Shown here one piece after another: positions 46,755-59,873 of a stretch of DNA of 64,000 bases. The notes below the pieces were generated by a model that searched no databases, was not told the DNA's origin, and was given only the letters and a program-made list of their open reading frames with translations. The position numbers and the translations under genes were made by a program. The stretch's first letter is position 1; each line of letters opens with the position of its first letter. This DNA is from Eretmocerus hayati (lineage: Eukaryota; Arthropoda; Insecta; Hymenoptera; Aphelinidae): positions 16,452,467 to 16,516,466 of the forward strand of contig CM056743.1 of assembly GCA_029851415.1 (NCBI GenBank). The letters run 5' to 3'.

Positions 46755-48600
46755 ACATTCATCGAATCGCCAATGAATGCCGATTTAGAGTTGAAGATTT
46801 ATCTCTCATGAGGAGGGTGAGGCAAACATTGAAATTCTTAATCATCATCCTCATCATCATCAGTATCATCATCATAAATCCGCCAATGGTCGTCTACTTG
46901 GAGGTGAATTCTTGCACGCAGGTAAGCCGCCTTTGGGTGCAGAGGTTGCCTCCGAATTCATATCCAAGTAGAAGGGTGAGGCAATCACCCATCCCATTAC
47001 ATCACAATCATCTATCCATCTCATACATCACAGACTATTTCGTCTTCATTGCATGTTGCATCTCATTTCTATTTCATATTCCATTCCATTCTCTCCATTC
47101 ATACCATCTCATTTCCTTCCCAACTTCTTCTTCATCTCTTTTCCTTCTGTTATTTATCATCATAAGCTTGACTGAACATCATTAAAACATCAAAATACAT
47201 CGAATGTTCTCATATCACATTACGCACATTGAACATCAGTGAAACATCATACATCAAACATTGTTTCATCAAACATTCATCGAACCATGTACATAAACAT
47301 ACTCTAAGACCGATAGACTCACGATCGGATCAATTTCTCCATTTACGGTGAATTCAAAACACTTTTGTGAGAACTCACAATAGACTGATAGACCGGTAGA
47401 CTCGCGACCGGATCAGGTGATGAAACCACTTTCCTGCGAATGTTTGAAGACTTTCTGTAGCCACGAAGTGAATCTAAGTCCAATACGCAGACGCTCAAGG
47501 GAATTTGGTGAATTCTAATGAAAAGGAAGGAGTCTGACAGATGCACGAACACTCTACAGTAGACTTGACACAGTGACGAATGATTGTGCTAATAATAATA
47601 ACAAATGTATACATCTTTCCACAGAGTAATTGAAACGAAAAAAGTTTACTATAAAGTTTTGAAGAATTTTCGAAACTTAACTTTAAAACATCATATATGA
47701 AACATTCATCAAACCGCCGATTCAGAGAGAAAGATTTATCTCTCCTGAGGAGGGTGAGGCAAACATTAAAACTTTCAATTATCATCCTCATCATCATCAG
47801 TATCATCATCATGAATCCGCCAATGATCGTCTACTTGGAGGTTAATTCTTGCACGCAAGTAAGCTGCCTTCGGATGCAGAGGTTGCATCCGAATCCATAT
47901 CCAAGTAGAAGGGTGAGGCAATCATCCATCCCATTACATCACAATCATCGATCTATCTCATACATCACAGACTATTCCGTCTTCATTGCATGTTGCATCT
48001 CATTTCTATTTCATATTTTATTCCATTCTCTCCATTCACACCATTTCATTTCCTTCTCTACCTCTTCTTCATCTCTTGACTTCTGTCATTGGTCATCATG
48101 AGCTCGACTGAACATCATTAAAACATCAAAATACATCGAATATTCTCATATCACATTACACTTACTGAACATCAGTAAAACATCATACATCAAATATTGT
48201 TTCATCAAACATTCATCGAACCATTCGCAAAAACATACTCTAAGACCGATAGACTCACGACTGGATCAATTTCTCCAGCGCGGTGAATTTGAAACACTCA
48301 TGTAAAAACTCACAATAGACCGATAGACTCACGACCGGATCAGGTGATGAAACCACTCTCCTGCGAATGCTTGAAGACTTAGTGTAGTCCACGAACTAAA
48401 TCTAAGTCCGATACCCAGACGCTTAAGGGAATTTGGTGAATCCTAATGAAAAAGAAGGAGTCTGACAGACGCACGGACACTCGACAGTAGACTTGACACA
48501 GTAACGAATTATTGTGCTGATAATAATAACAAATGTATACATTCTTCAGCAAAGTAATTGAAAAAAAAAATTTACTATACAGTTTTGAAGAGTTTTTAAA
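46755..48600 (+). repeat. tandem duplication, 936-937-bp unit, two copies
   Basis: Landmarks recur 936-937 bp apart: GAGGAGGGTGAGGCAAACAT at 46810 and 47747, CGAACCAT at 47281 and 48217. Each unit contains ATC-rich DNA, a strong hairpin (CTACTTGGA ... TCCAAGTAG) and two boxes with the motif GATAGACTC. Copies are similar enough for a fairly recent duplication. Confidence 0.85.
46877..46975 (+). repeat. hairpin unit with splice-donor-like loop (also at 46311 and 47817)
   Basis: CTACTTGGAGGTGAATTC pairs with GAATTCATATCCAAGTAG, and GCAC pairs with GTGC inside. The loop contains CACGCAGGTAAGC, a perfect donor consensus. Copies at about 46311-46411 and 47817-47915 keep the stem. The donor is intact in two copies and altered to GCAAGTAAGC in the third. 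Confidence 0.55.
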
Positions 48601-48619
48601 ACATACAGGAGGAATATAT

Positions 48620-49170
48620 CTTTCAAGGAAGGTTATTAGATATACGGGAAAACTCTAGTGATTTCCCAAAAAAGGGTAATCGATATAGGTCTCAAAGTCA
48701 AATTAGGGGAAAATATAGGAAAAATATGAGTTTCAAGGTAGCGTTAGTAGATATACGGAAGAATCCAGTGATTTCCCAAAAAAGGGTAATCAATATGAAT
48801 CTAAGAGTCAAATTAGGGAAAATATAGCAGAAATGTAAATTTTTAGGTAGGGTTAGTAGATATTAGGGAAAATCTAGTGATTTCCCAATAAACGGTCATC
48901 GATATAGAGGAAAAACCAGTGATTTTAAGGTAGAGTTAGTCAATATACGGGGAAATCTAGTGATGTCCCAAAAAAAGGTAATCGATATAGGAAAAAAACT
49001 AGTAATTTTGAGGTAGAGTGAGTCGATCTAGGGAAAAATCTAGTGATTCTCCGGGTAAGGTTAGTCAACCGTGAAAGGTCACAGCATCTAGGTGAAATTT
49101 CAGTAATTTTCCAGGTAAGGTTAGTCAATCTAGGGGAGAATCTAGTGATTCCGGACGATGAATGGCCACT
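48620..49170 (+). repeat. degenerate minisatellite
   Basis: Repeats of the block GGTAGNGTTAGTAGATATAC ... GGGAAAATCTAGTGATTTCC, alternating with AAAAAAGGGTAATCGATATA, through about 550 bp. Unit length varies from about 60 to 120 bp, so it is an old, decaying array. Confidence 0.7.
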
Positions 49171-49346
49171 CAAATTAATATATGTAAAATATTCATCTCG
49201 TAACATAGCACACTGCTGTTCATTGAAGGGATAATATCTAAGAATGAGATATGGATGAGTGTTTTTGATTCTCCTACTCGTTACTATTCACAGCTTATAT
49301 TTATCAATCTGTTGATTTTCGATCATTCCCATAGCCAAGTTTTGAG

Positions 49347-50156
49347 ATCTTCCCCCTCCCACTCTACTTTTCCCAAAAGTCTAACTTGGCGAGTATAGAC
49401 ATCCGTTTCCCATGAAATTTCATCTGAGATCAAAGTATGAATCCCAATCCTTGAGGGTCATGAGATCAGGGGAAAGATGTCGAGTAACTTTTTACTGAAA
49501 TCTCAACGTCAAACGATTGGAGAGAGATTGCAGAATATTGATTTTAATTCTTGAGGGTCATGAGATCAGGGAAAGTATGCCGAGTAATTATTTTGCGAAA
49601 TCTGAATTTAAAATGCATGGGATATGATTGACTACATTACAATCTGAGATAATTATCTCTCTAAAAGTTTTACTCAACTTGGGTTACTCACTATCCCTCT
49701 CTTCCTTGAAATATATTGGGAATAATAATCTATCCAGACCAATAAAAGAAAATAGAAGTGAGAAAATCCAATCCAACATTGATCGTTCCAGTTAGCAAGT
49801 CAGTAAAAATGGTGAGTAACTCAATTTGAGTAGAACTTATAGAGAGATAATCATCTCAGATTGTAATGTAATCAATTATTTTCCATGTATTGACATTCAG
49901 ATTCTGCAAAACAATTACTCGACATACTTTTCCTGATCTCATGACTCTCAAGAATTGAAATCAATATTTTGCAATCTCTCTCCAATCGTTTGACGTTGAG
50001 ATTTCAGTAAAAAGTTACTCGACATCTTTCCCCTGGTCTAATGACCCTCAAGAATTGGAATTCATACTTTGATCTCAGATGAAATTTCATGGGAAAAGAA
50101 TGCCCATACTTGCCAAGTTAGACTTTTGGGAAGAGTAGGGTGGGAGGGTGAAAGAT
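49347..50156. mobile_element. foldback element family Z, copy 1
   Basis: 810-bp palindrome with arms of about 370 bp, beginning ATCTTCCCCCTCCC and ending in its diverged complement. Inside, TGAGGGTCATGAGATCAGGG occurs twice per arm. A second copy lies at 55561-56361. No coding sequence or clear target duplication. Confidence 0.85.
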
Positions 50157-53100
50157 ACTGTTTTCTCCTCAAATCAGGGAGGAGATCCTATATTCACGAA
50201 TAATCGCGAAAACATTCTGATATCTGTTCATTTACATTCGAAATCATTCCAAGCCAATTCATGCAAATTACAATCGAATATCATCGAAATATCTGTAATA
50301 TTGAAGACACTACCACAGTGCTCTAGTGCCAATAATGAACTTGAAGAAGATGTGGTTACCGTAGATCGACGTCTCTTATCACGCAAATATTCACCAGGCT
50401 CCTTACAGTAATCACGATTTAAGCGAAAATCTTCCCACTACTATCACAACCGCAGACTTCGAGATATAAGGCGTACATTAGTCTGCTATTATTCGATTGC
50501 GGTGGCAAGTGATGTAATCTGCTCACTCGCGAGAGCTTTTGATCAAGTTCCTCGGCACTTGAACTTTGCGATCGAGTTACCAACTGCAACTTCATCAAAG
50601 CTCAAGGAACTATAATCGTGCCATTACGTACTAGACGCCTTGGAGATAAGTAGAGTCGCAAGAGAATATTGTCGGAGGATGACGAAAATTCGACAAACAA
50701 CTACAAGGATTTTGAATGGTCCAGCCAGCCAAGTGAGCTGAAAGATAACATTCACAATTGTCAAATAGAAACAAGTATAGTTGGCACGCATGTATGAGAT
50801 TCATCTTATTGAACACATAATGATGTACGCCTCTTGTCAGCAATCGTTTAATCATTATTGAGGAATATTGTGTGCTATAATTGATAAATTGATAAATTCT
50901 CAAGAGCATATCAGAATCTTATGGACGATTAGACTCAAAATCATCCGTGAAGAACTGAGTAAAGAGAACCCGCATTCCTTGTATGTGAATCACGATAACT
51001 GTCAAAGTTGAATGCAGTTCCAGAATTATAGATAACGGATCCCTCGTTGTCGCCCCCAGCGAAGAAAAACATGCTCTTATTCGAAAATACATCAAGAAAT
51101 TAAAGGAAATCATTCTTCTGCTCCAAGATTTACTATGGAAAACGTGCTATTTGAGGCTCATATTGCTATTTGAGGATAGTTTGAGCTTGAAGTATGCCAC
51201 CAGAGAATCAAGACCACCTCCCAGATAGATTGAGAGTCACAAAGAAAGTCGAAATTCTCGATGATGAGAATTTCAATACTGGAGAATTTTGAGATCCCAA
51301 GGATCCGTTACGCATTGGTTTGTCCTTATTCTAAAACGGTTCGAGAACTTCTCATGATAAACTGAATGACCTCGCTCTACTCGGAGGATGATGATCTTCG
51401 AACAATTTTCTCCGCATGCCCTCCCGAGTATCTTTTTCCCTGGAAGGCAACCACCACAAAAACCGGGATCTCGTGCATACCATACCTGCTATCGATTACT
51501 GACATGCGCTTGACGGATCTCCACGATTTATCTTAAAGTATGGATTGGTTATGATATTTCCGAACTACCATGGAATTGACCACTACTCCCTGGAGTTACC
51601 AAGAATATAGGAATTCAGTTATTTGAATCGGCAACTTCCCCATTCCGAATCAAGACTGAAACTTTTAGTCATAGGTGTGAATCTCCCAAAATCGCTTCTG
51701 GTTCGAGAAAGTGCTTCGAGACGATCTTCGGCTTGAATGATATGTGTCACATCTAATAATGAGTATTGATAAAAACCTTTGTTTAAAACTTTGGGCGCGG
51801 CATGAATGAATTATAAAAACATGCAGTTTCTGACGTCTTTTTTGGATTTCCGTCATAAGTCGGGAAATATCAAATATTCGGGGGGATGTGTAAAGATCAT
51901 CGGGACATTTTTCCACGCAAATCACAACCTCTTGGATTTATTTCTCATCAAATTCAAGATCGAATTTGTTTGAATGAATTTGCTAAATGCTAGAGGGCGA
52001 TTTCCATGTACATTCCTGTTCTTTCAGAGGTTGAATGAAAACTTGGTTCCAGACGCAACGGGGTTCACATTCCCTTGTCCCATGCAAAAAAGGAATTTTC
52101 ATAGCTGAATTACGCAGAAACAATTTTCCATTATGACAACAGCTACCAGGATTTGATGACATCAGTGGGACTTGGCTAGATTTATAGGTATCTTGATGCT
52201 GTATCAGAACCCGTTTCAAGAACTTTATTCTTTACATCGCCCTGATCACGTGATCGTAAGCAAGATCGACTTTTTGGAAGGACGAAAATTTTGTGACACT
52301 TCAATAACTCCCATCAGCTCTTCCATCCTGATGAGGACGACCATGAGACTATTAGGATTCGATTCCCCGAAGGATAATCAATCATCCATCCGATTCCCAG
52401 GGTGGTTGATCAATCGCCCTCGAAACTGCAAATTAAGGAATGCACCTGAGAATTGGTGTGACAGACAAGAGATTTACTTTCTCCACATAACTCATCGCGT
52501 CTCATTAGGCCAAAGCAAGATATATGGACCTCCGAAGCATTCGAACGTTCTGAAGACGAGTTCATTCCTGAAAATTTTTGGTGAAAGGCCCCAGTTGCCG
52601 CAAATCATATCTCCTGAGACGTTGAGATGGTCGTAATCATAAAATTTCCCCAATTCTGAGATCTGCCCGTATAGTTCCCTTACAGAGTCGGACATTGATT
52701 GCATAAAGGCGAGCGTTGGGTCGATTGTTAAGCTCTCTTGTGGTAGCTTGTTTGCACGGGTTCTGATGGTTAGCGCGCTGTTTAACCCAATAACGCGCTT
52801 GTGTACATGCGCTAGCAGATGCTCCCGTGTTAGATAAAGCAAGAGGGAGAACAGCCTCGACAAGTCGCCACGTTGTTAGTATATCTCTGTTTGACCAAGC
52901 TCACCGCAGCTCGGCTCATCTGCCTTTGTGATGCGCTTATCTACACACCTTAGGCCTGGACAGTTCTATTAACTCCTTCTCCAACTATTGAAACATGACT
53001 ATAAATAATAGTCCTTGAAATGAAGTCTCAATATACATGAGTTATGTGGGGATAGTGTACGAAGGGAGAATGGTTTGTGAAGAGCATGATTCATATTGCA

Positions 53101-55235
53101 AGTGTGACGACAATCTCTCAACGAGGCAATTGAGTACCTTGGCCTGATGCGTTTGGAGTTATTGAAGATACAACATGATCAAATCAGAGAGAGTCTCTTT
53201 GAGATGATTGTGATAACGTATTGGAAATCTGTTCAATTCGTGAGCTGGAGGGGTGAATCCCTCTTGCCGATACAAGTAACTTCTGCAAATGTTCCTCTAT
53301 CAAGTTCAATCTCGATAGATTCTGATTTTTCCATGGACCATACCATCGCGATCCTCGGGAGATGATACTCCTGCAATGTTTTGCAAACAGCGGTCAACTT
53401 CTTGTTGTCTCAAGTGTAGGATGGAGAATGGTGAAACTGAATTATGGTCTATAATCTGAAAGAGATTTCCCGTTCCAAAGTCCTCTGTATTGTGTATGTA
53501 CTCATTCCTGAAATAGTTCGCAATCCACATTTGAAGGGATACGATCATGAACTATCTCAGGTTAAGATTTCTGTCCAGGAATGAGTTATCCGAAGAAATG
53601 TTTCCTTTCGACATGAGTGGCCTTATCCAAGCCGGTGATTGAGTTTTGAGACCTAAAATACGGCGAAAAAAATGTATGACTTTGTAAACAACTTTGTGAA
53701 CAGATATTTTGGAAAAAAATTCCTCGGTTCAACCCCCTGGACCCCGCTGTAACGTGGTGAAAAGGCCAATAACCCTTCAAGATTCATCACAGAGGGATTT
53801 TCGAGGTAGAATAGCCATTATTCAACAAAGTTCCTCTGAAATATGTAGAATACTGAATTCTTCCAAGAAAATCCACTCATGAGGTGGAATGCACAGAATT
53901 GAAATCCATCGAGCGTTGTTTGTAGACCTAGGAAGAATCATAATCTCAGAGAGAATGAGTATTAATTGAAAAGAAGAAGTGAGACATTATGCCAATATCA
54001 AGCCTAGAGAATTTTGAATGACTATCCTCATCTGATTCTCATGTATATAGATGGAGCTCTCATGACTCGGATGAGTATCAGAGCTCAGAAATATTCAAAG
54101 CTCAAATTGACAATCATACAACTACTCCAAGATCAAACCCTGAAAGGAACTGTGATTCAGTTGATGAAAATCTATCCCTGAAAATTGCATGAAGGACAAA
54201 ATCCTAAAACAGAAGGTATTATCCTGAACATAGATCAATGACATTGATCCAAAATCCTGGCACTGGCTGTCCACATATACTGGACATCCACATGTAAATG
54301 AAGGGCATACATCCTTGTATTGAAACCCTACAAGCAAAATAGTGCTCTTCGATTTATTCACTCCATTTACCTAGATATCTCAACGTACAAGCTCTGCATT
54401 TTGAGTTTATGGATGATACTCCATCCAGATGTCACTCAATTGCTCCTTTGTCAGTGGCTACAGCTCTTTCATTGCTCTGATTGGAAGCGATGAAACTTCC
54501 CAAATGTCACATCTGCTTCTTTTAGTCTGAGAAAAATCGACCATGAAGTTCCAAAAAGTTAACCAATTCTCACATCAATTCCAAATTATCGGCATGGATT
54601 TTTCCTCGGCAACTGATTCCTACACTGACTCTCCACATATCACTACATGATTCAGAATACGCTATTCCAATCATGCACCGTTCAAAAATACCGTTCTGAA
54701 CACGATAATCCCTCAGATAATCCTTAATTTCTTCCAAATTTCAGACATTGGAGATGTGGGGGTATTTTTACAATCTGACTCAGTGAGAGATGTGAGAGAT
54801 ATTCTCTTTGGATAGGAATAATAGAATAATAGAATATGTTGTCATAGAAAAATTATATGACAACATCAAGACTGAGGATAATTGACAGGCATGAGGATGC
54901 ACGAACAAAACTTACGTAAAACTAATCATCTGCACATGGCCAAGTTGGGAATCATTTTGCCGAATCATCAAGACTCTGGAGTTGTTCGTACCTGGAATCA
55001 TATAGATAGGTTATGGACGGACTCTGGTAACGTTACCAGAGGGTCATACTCGCAATCAAAGAGTATGAGGAAATATTTTATTTCATAACAGAATTCCGTT
55101 ACAGAAAATAGCATAGAGTAAAGTTTGAATAACTCGATCCAATTTGTACTCTCAAGAGAGCACGGCTATGGTTGGTTAAGTTGAGGTTGCTCGTATTCAA
55201 TATACAAAATTTTGACGAATCCGAAAATAATAATA
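50157..55235. other. mostly unannotated; possible decayed coding DNA
   Basis: No intact gene. Protein-like patches occur near 50340-50408 (ELEEDVVTVDRRLLSRKYS), 51194-51285 (MPPENQDHLPDRLRVTKKVE) and 51287-51540 (RYALVCPYSKTVRELLMIN, then FSACPPEYLFPWKATTTKTG). They sit in different frames with stops between, so this may be a fossil gene or virus-derived sequence. No family is recognised. Confidence 0.25.
52172..52636 (+). CDS. unrecognised 154-codon open frame
   Basis: Open from about 52172 to TAA at 52636 in the same frame as the protein-like patch at 51194. The overlapping minus strand (52863-52492) is also open for 123 codons. Neither has a recognisable motif. The length is only borderline against chance in a window this size. 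Confidence 0.2.
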   Translation: MARFIGILMLYQNPFQELYSLHRPDHVIVSKIDFLEGRKFCDTSITPISSSILMRTTMRLLGFDSPKDNQSSIRFPGWLINRPRNCKLRNAPENWCDRQEIYFLHITHRVSLGQSKIYGPPKHSNVLKTSSFLKIFGERPQLPQIISPETLRWS

Positions 55236-55560
55236 TACACTACCGGTCGAAAGTCTGCACGGTGGTCCAGAACCAAGTCTACCCTCCGCTGACGACAGCA
55301 AGTGGGATTCTTGTTAGATATGGTTCGGGACATCTGTGGGATCACAACCTACTAAGAATCAATATCGTCACTTGGGCTGTTTCTTAAGAAAGGCGAAAAA
55401 ACGTATTTTTTCGATGATTTCCCCTTTTTCACCCTCAAAAACTCGAAAGGGACGCATTTTATCGAAAAATATGTGGAGCAACTTTTTGTAGAATTTAAAA
55501 CGATAAAAAAAATGGTCTTCACACATTTTTCCATATAAGACCTGTTCCTGTAATGAACGT

Positions 55561-56361
55561 ATCTCCTCCCCCCCCCACTTCACTTTTTCCAAAAGTATAA
55601 CTTGGCGAGTATGGCCATCCTTTCCCCCTATCACTTCATCTGGGATCAAAAATTGAATTTCAACTCTTGAGGGTCATGAAATCAGGGGAAACATGTCGAG
55701 TAACTATTTAGCAAAATTTAAACATGAAACAAATGGGTAGAAAATGAAAAATATTAATTTCAACTCTTGAGAGTCGTGAGATCAAGAAAAGCATGTCGAG
55801 TAATTGTTTTGCAAAATCTGAACGTGAAACGCATGGAAAAGGATTGATTACATTACGATTTGACTTTCTCGGTAATTTTGACTCAACTTGAGTTTCTCAC
55901 CATCTCCTTCGTCTATGAAATGTAATGAAAATAATAATCTATTCAGACCATTGAAAAGAAAAGGAAACCAGAAAATTCAATCTAGCATTGATCGGTTTAG
56001 TTTAAAATTCAGTAGAGATGGTGAGTAACTCAAAGTTGAGTCAAAATTACCGAGAAAGTCAAATCGTAATGTAATCAATCCTTTTCCATGCGTTTCACGT
56101 TCAGATTTTGCAAAACAATTACTCGACATGCTTTTCTTGATCTCACGACTCTCAAGAGTTGAAATTAATATTTTTCATTTTCTACCCATTTGTTTCATGT
56201 TTAAATTTTGCTAAATAGTTACTCGACATGTTTCCCCTGATTTCATGACCCTCAAGAGTTGAAATTCAATTTTTGATCCCAGATGAAGTGATAGGGGGAA
56301 AGGATGGCCATACTCGCCAAGTTATACTTTTGGAAAAAGTGAAGTGGGGGGGGGAGGAGAT
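55561..56361. mobile_element. foldback element family Z, copy 2
   Basis: 801-bp palindrome starting ATCTCCTCCCCC and ending GGGGGAGGAGAT. It shares ACTTGGCGAGTATGG and TTGAGGGTCATGA boxes with the copy at 49347. It interrupts the left arm of the composite Tc1-like element just after AATGAACGT. Confidence 0.85.
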
Positions 56362-57480
56362 TTCAACACTCGGCTATGGTAATGACTAAATATTGTGAGA
56401 TTGAAGAACATGCTGTAAATAGTAGGATGTAAGAAAACAAAAAAAAATTTTATGTATCTCATCCATAACAATCATTCTCCTAATTAACACTAGAGTGCTT
56501 CATTCCAAGATGAACATTTTTTGATCATGAACAAAGAAAAATCTGGAGAAGGACAACTTTGTATTTTTGATAGCAAGACTCTTGAAATAAGCTCATGAAA
56601 TTGACTTGAATTGATGCGAAGACTCCTAACCCACTTGTGATGGTGCTTGCAAGAGAAAATTTTTGGATCACGAGGAACTTTTAGATTGTGAAAATTCCCC
56701 AAATGATGAACCACATCCACTCCTCAGCAAGAGAGCATGCTAAATATCAAAGTGAATAACTAATAACTAATTGATAAATGAAACATAGAACTATGACACT
56801 ACATCTGTTGTCCAAAATTTTCTAAGGACCAAAAACTGAAACAAATTCCATGTAGCACATTGGTAATTCATAACACATCAAGAAGTTGGATCAATCCATG
56901 CAAACTCATTCTGAGGGAAATGAAGGTTCAGTAGCATTATGTGATATGTGTTTGAATGATCCTCAACATACTTCCAGATAGATGTACGGATCCAGTTTGT
57001 TTAGTGATTGACTACTCAAGTAATAATTTTTTCAATTTGAACTTACCACTCTCCACCAAGAGCGTAAAAGTCCCTTTCTTACCTCATCATACTCTTGATG
57101 AAACAGGTGAACGCTGTACAACTTTCTAATCCTATTCAGAATTTAACGCCAAGAAAGTAAAATCCATATACCTTATGAGAGTAAGGGTCTAGCTGAGACC
57201 TTTGGGTTAGAGTATTACGCAATGGACATATGATATTCAAAAGTAATAACCAGAGCAACACCAAATATCAGTGCTTATATATCACAACAACTGTTCTTGG
57301 ACAGTCGTCAATTGACTGACCTGTCTTACAACATCTAAATGTGAGAGACGATCCCTCTTAATGCGTTGGACATTGACAGGTCTACGAAAAGCAACACGAA
57401 GGATATTCTATTGGTCGCACTCTTCTTCAACTAGAGTGGTTTATCAACTTTTCTTTGAAATGCACAATTTATAGCTTCAG
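56362..57480. other. no gene recognised
   Basis: AT-rich DNA inside the composite element. No repeats or motifs of note. Confidence 0.35.
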
Positions 57481-57806
57481 AGTTGGGTCTGTCTGAAGTA
57501 TTGAGGAAACTGAAAGTCAATACACTGCTGAAATGTAGATTGACACTGGCACTCATTTTTCCTCACGATCAAATCCTAAATTCTCCAACTATTTTTGGAG
57601 ATCAATTCTTGACACTGCACAACAGCGAGAATGACACACATTTTGGCCTTTGGCCTATTATTTCTTATATCACTCCAGACAAGAAAACCCACAACAATAA
57701 AGTGGCTCTTATTCCTCCAACAATGAGAGCTGATTTCTACAAGCTCGCTGCAGGCGGTGCTACGGCCTACGATTGGCTTTCAATCTCTGCTATTATCTCT
57801 ACATAA
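57481..57806 (+). CDS. candidate terminal exon, about 107 codons, unrecognised
   Basis: The open frame begins exactly at an acceptor, TAGCTTCAG, and ends at TAA. Protein-like throughout: SEVLRKLKVNTLLKCRLTLA, FGDQFLTLHNSENDTHFGLW, then MRADFYKLAAGGATAYDWLS. No ATG lies near its start, so it would be a last exon. No family is recognised. It lies between the arms of the composite element, so it may be captured host DNA. Confidence 0.3.
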
Positions 57807-58194
57807 TATAATCAAAATAGTCAAAAAAGTTACATGTTACTGCTACAACATGTTACTGCTGGAGCGGAATCAAGCGGAATAACGCCGTCTGCTACACATG
57901 CGGCTGCATCAAAACATCATGCACCCGTGTTCTCGCGGTCGATCGTCCCGCGTGGTCGACCCCAACAATCGATTGTGTTCGACTTCGAGTGTCTTGACGC
58001 GGCTGAAATCTTGACGCGAAAAAATTCGGACGGGTCGAAATTAGTGAGTAAGATATTTTGGCACTAAACGCTGTCAGCGGCGAAATGAGTTGCCAATATC
58101 CTTGTTGAGGACCGAAATAACGGGTTCAGAGGGAATGAAACCCTCCTGAACCCAGAAAATCATGAAATAAGTAAGTTCGAAAAAATAGGTGAGG

Positions 58195-58320
58195 TTAAAA
58201 CGGCCCAACTCAGCGTATATAAGGCACGGCAGCCTTGCGCGCGCTCTCTCTCTTTCTCACATGTTCTTCTCTTTCATATACTCGCCAGCAAGGCGCTGCC
58301 GCGCCTTTTGATTTCGTCTG
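58195..58320 (-). repeat. repeat with AAGGCGC-GGCA-GCGCCTT hairpin, copy 2, with TATA box
   Basis: Inverted relative of the repeat at 43862. Contains TATATAAG at 58216-58223 on the plus strand within a GC-rich patch, then a short CT-rich run. The GC hairpin is conserved while its loop differs. Confidence 0.5.
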
Positions 58321-58985
58321 AGACTCGTATTTTATCTATCATTTCTCACGGTTTCGACCCCATAACTCGAAAGGAACACATTTCATCGAGAAATATGTAC
58401 ATTAAATATCTGTAGATCTTCAAAGGATAAACAAGACACATATGTACATATTCTTGCATGTAAGCTTCCTGTTTCTAATACGAGTCTCAGACGAAAATAC
58501 GTTCACTACGGGAACGGACGACCTTGTATTGAAAAATCTGTTTCGACCTTTTTGATTCATTTTTTAAAAATCTACAAGAAATTACTGTACTATTTTTTCG
58601 ATAAAATGCGTTCCCTTTGAGTTATGGGGTCAAAACCGTAGAAAATGGCAGATGAAATACGAGTTTCAGACGAAAATACGTTTATTACAGGAACAGGAGG
58701 TCTTATATAGGAAAATGTGTGAAGACCTTTTTTGTTCATCGTTTCAAGTTCTACAAAAAGTTGCTCAACATATTTTTTGATAAAATGCTTCTCTTCCGAG
58801 TTTTTGGGGGTAAAAAAGGAAGAAACTCCGAAGAAGGCCGTTTTTTCGGATTTTTTAAAGAACGGCCCAAGTGGCGATTTTGATTCCTAGTAGGTTGTGA
58901 TCCCACAGATGACCCGAATCATATCTAATGAGAATCCTACTTGCTGTGATCAGCGGAGGGTAGACTTGGTTCAGGACCACCGTGC

Positions 58986-59873
58986 TGAGGACACCTGAGA
59001 ACCAAACCGATGATTTTCAGAGTTGGATATTTCAGAACCCATCGGTCGTGGAGAGCTCTGCGCATTTTGTAGCTCATATCGAGCACTTTTAAATCTATTT
59101 TCTGTATCTCCCATTCCGCGTATCATACCAGAGACACACGAGTCAGAAAGATTACCTTTTCCACAGTTTTCTAGCCGAGGTACAAACGCCTGCAAATTTT
59201 TGAGAGATTGTTGGATCGCTATGAGACCAATGACATCTTTAAGCCCATAAAAAGATCTTCAAAATCCGTTTTTGAACGTTTCTCAAAGTGGTTCTAGTCC
59301 CAAGATCTGAGTGGTTTAGTAAGAGAGTTTTTCTCTCAAAACATCACACGATAATCCAAAAATGATGAGAAACAGCCCACTTTGGTTCACCTGACCCTCA
59401 TTCCTGCAAGAATTTGACTCAACGTCGTGATGGCCATCGGAAATGAAGGCTACTGACCTTGAACTGGTCTGTTTCTCATCATTTTTGGATTATTGTGTGA
59501 CTTTTTGAGTAAGAAACACCTTCATTGAATCAGTCAGATCTCGGGACTAGAACCACTCTGAGAAACGTTCAGAGATGGATTTGGAAGGTCTTTTCATTGT
59601 CTTGAAGATGTATTTGGTTTCATAGGGATCCAACAATCTCTCCAAAATTTGCAGGCATTCGTACCTTGGCTGAAAAATTGCGAAAAATGTGATCTTTCTG
59701 ACTTGTGTGTCTCTGGTATAATACGCGTGACAGGAAATAAAGGAAATAGATTCAAAAGTGCTTGATATGAGCTACAAAATGCAACCACGTAGAGCTTCCT
59801 GCGACCAATAGGTTCTGAGTTATTCAGCTCTGAAAGTCATCAGTTTGATTTCCAGGTGTATTGAGACTTTTGA
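58986..59873. repeat. palindrome at right side of composite element
   Basis: Arms of about 400 bp (ACACCTGAGAACCAAACCGATG against CATCAGTTTGATTTCCAGGTGT) around an axis near 59430. It shares the Tc1-like right end, so it is probably a foldback whose left terminus was lost. Confidence 0.75.
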
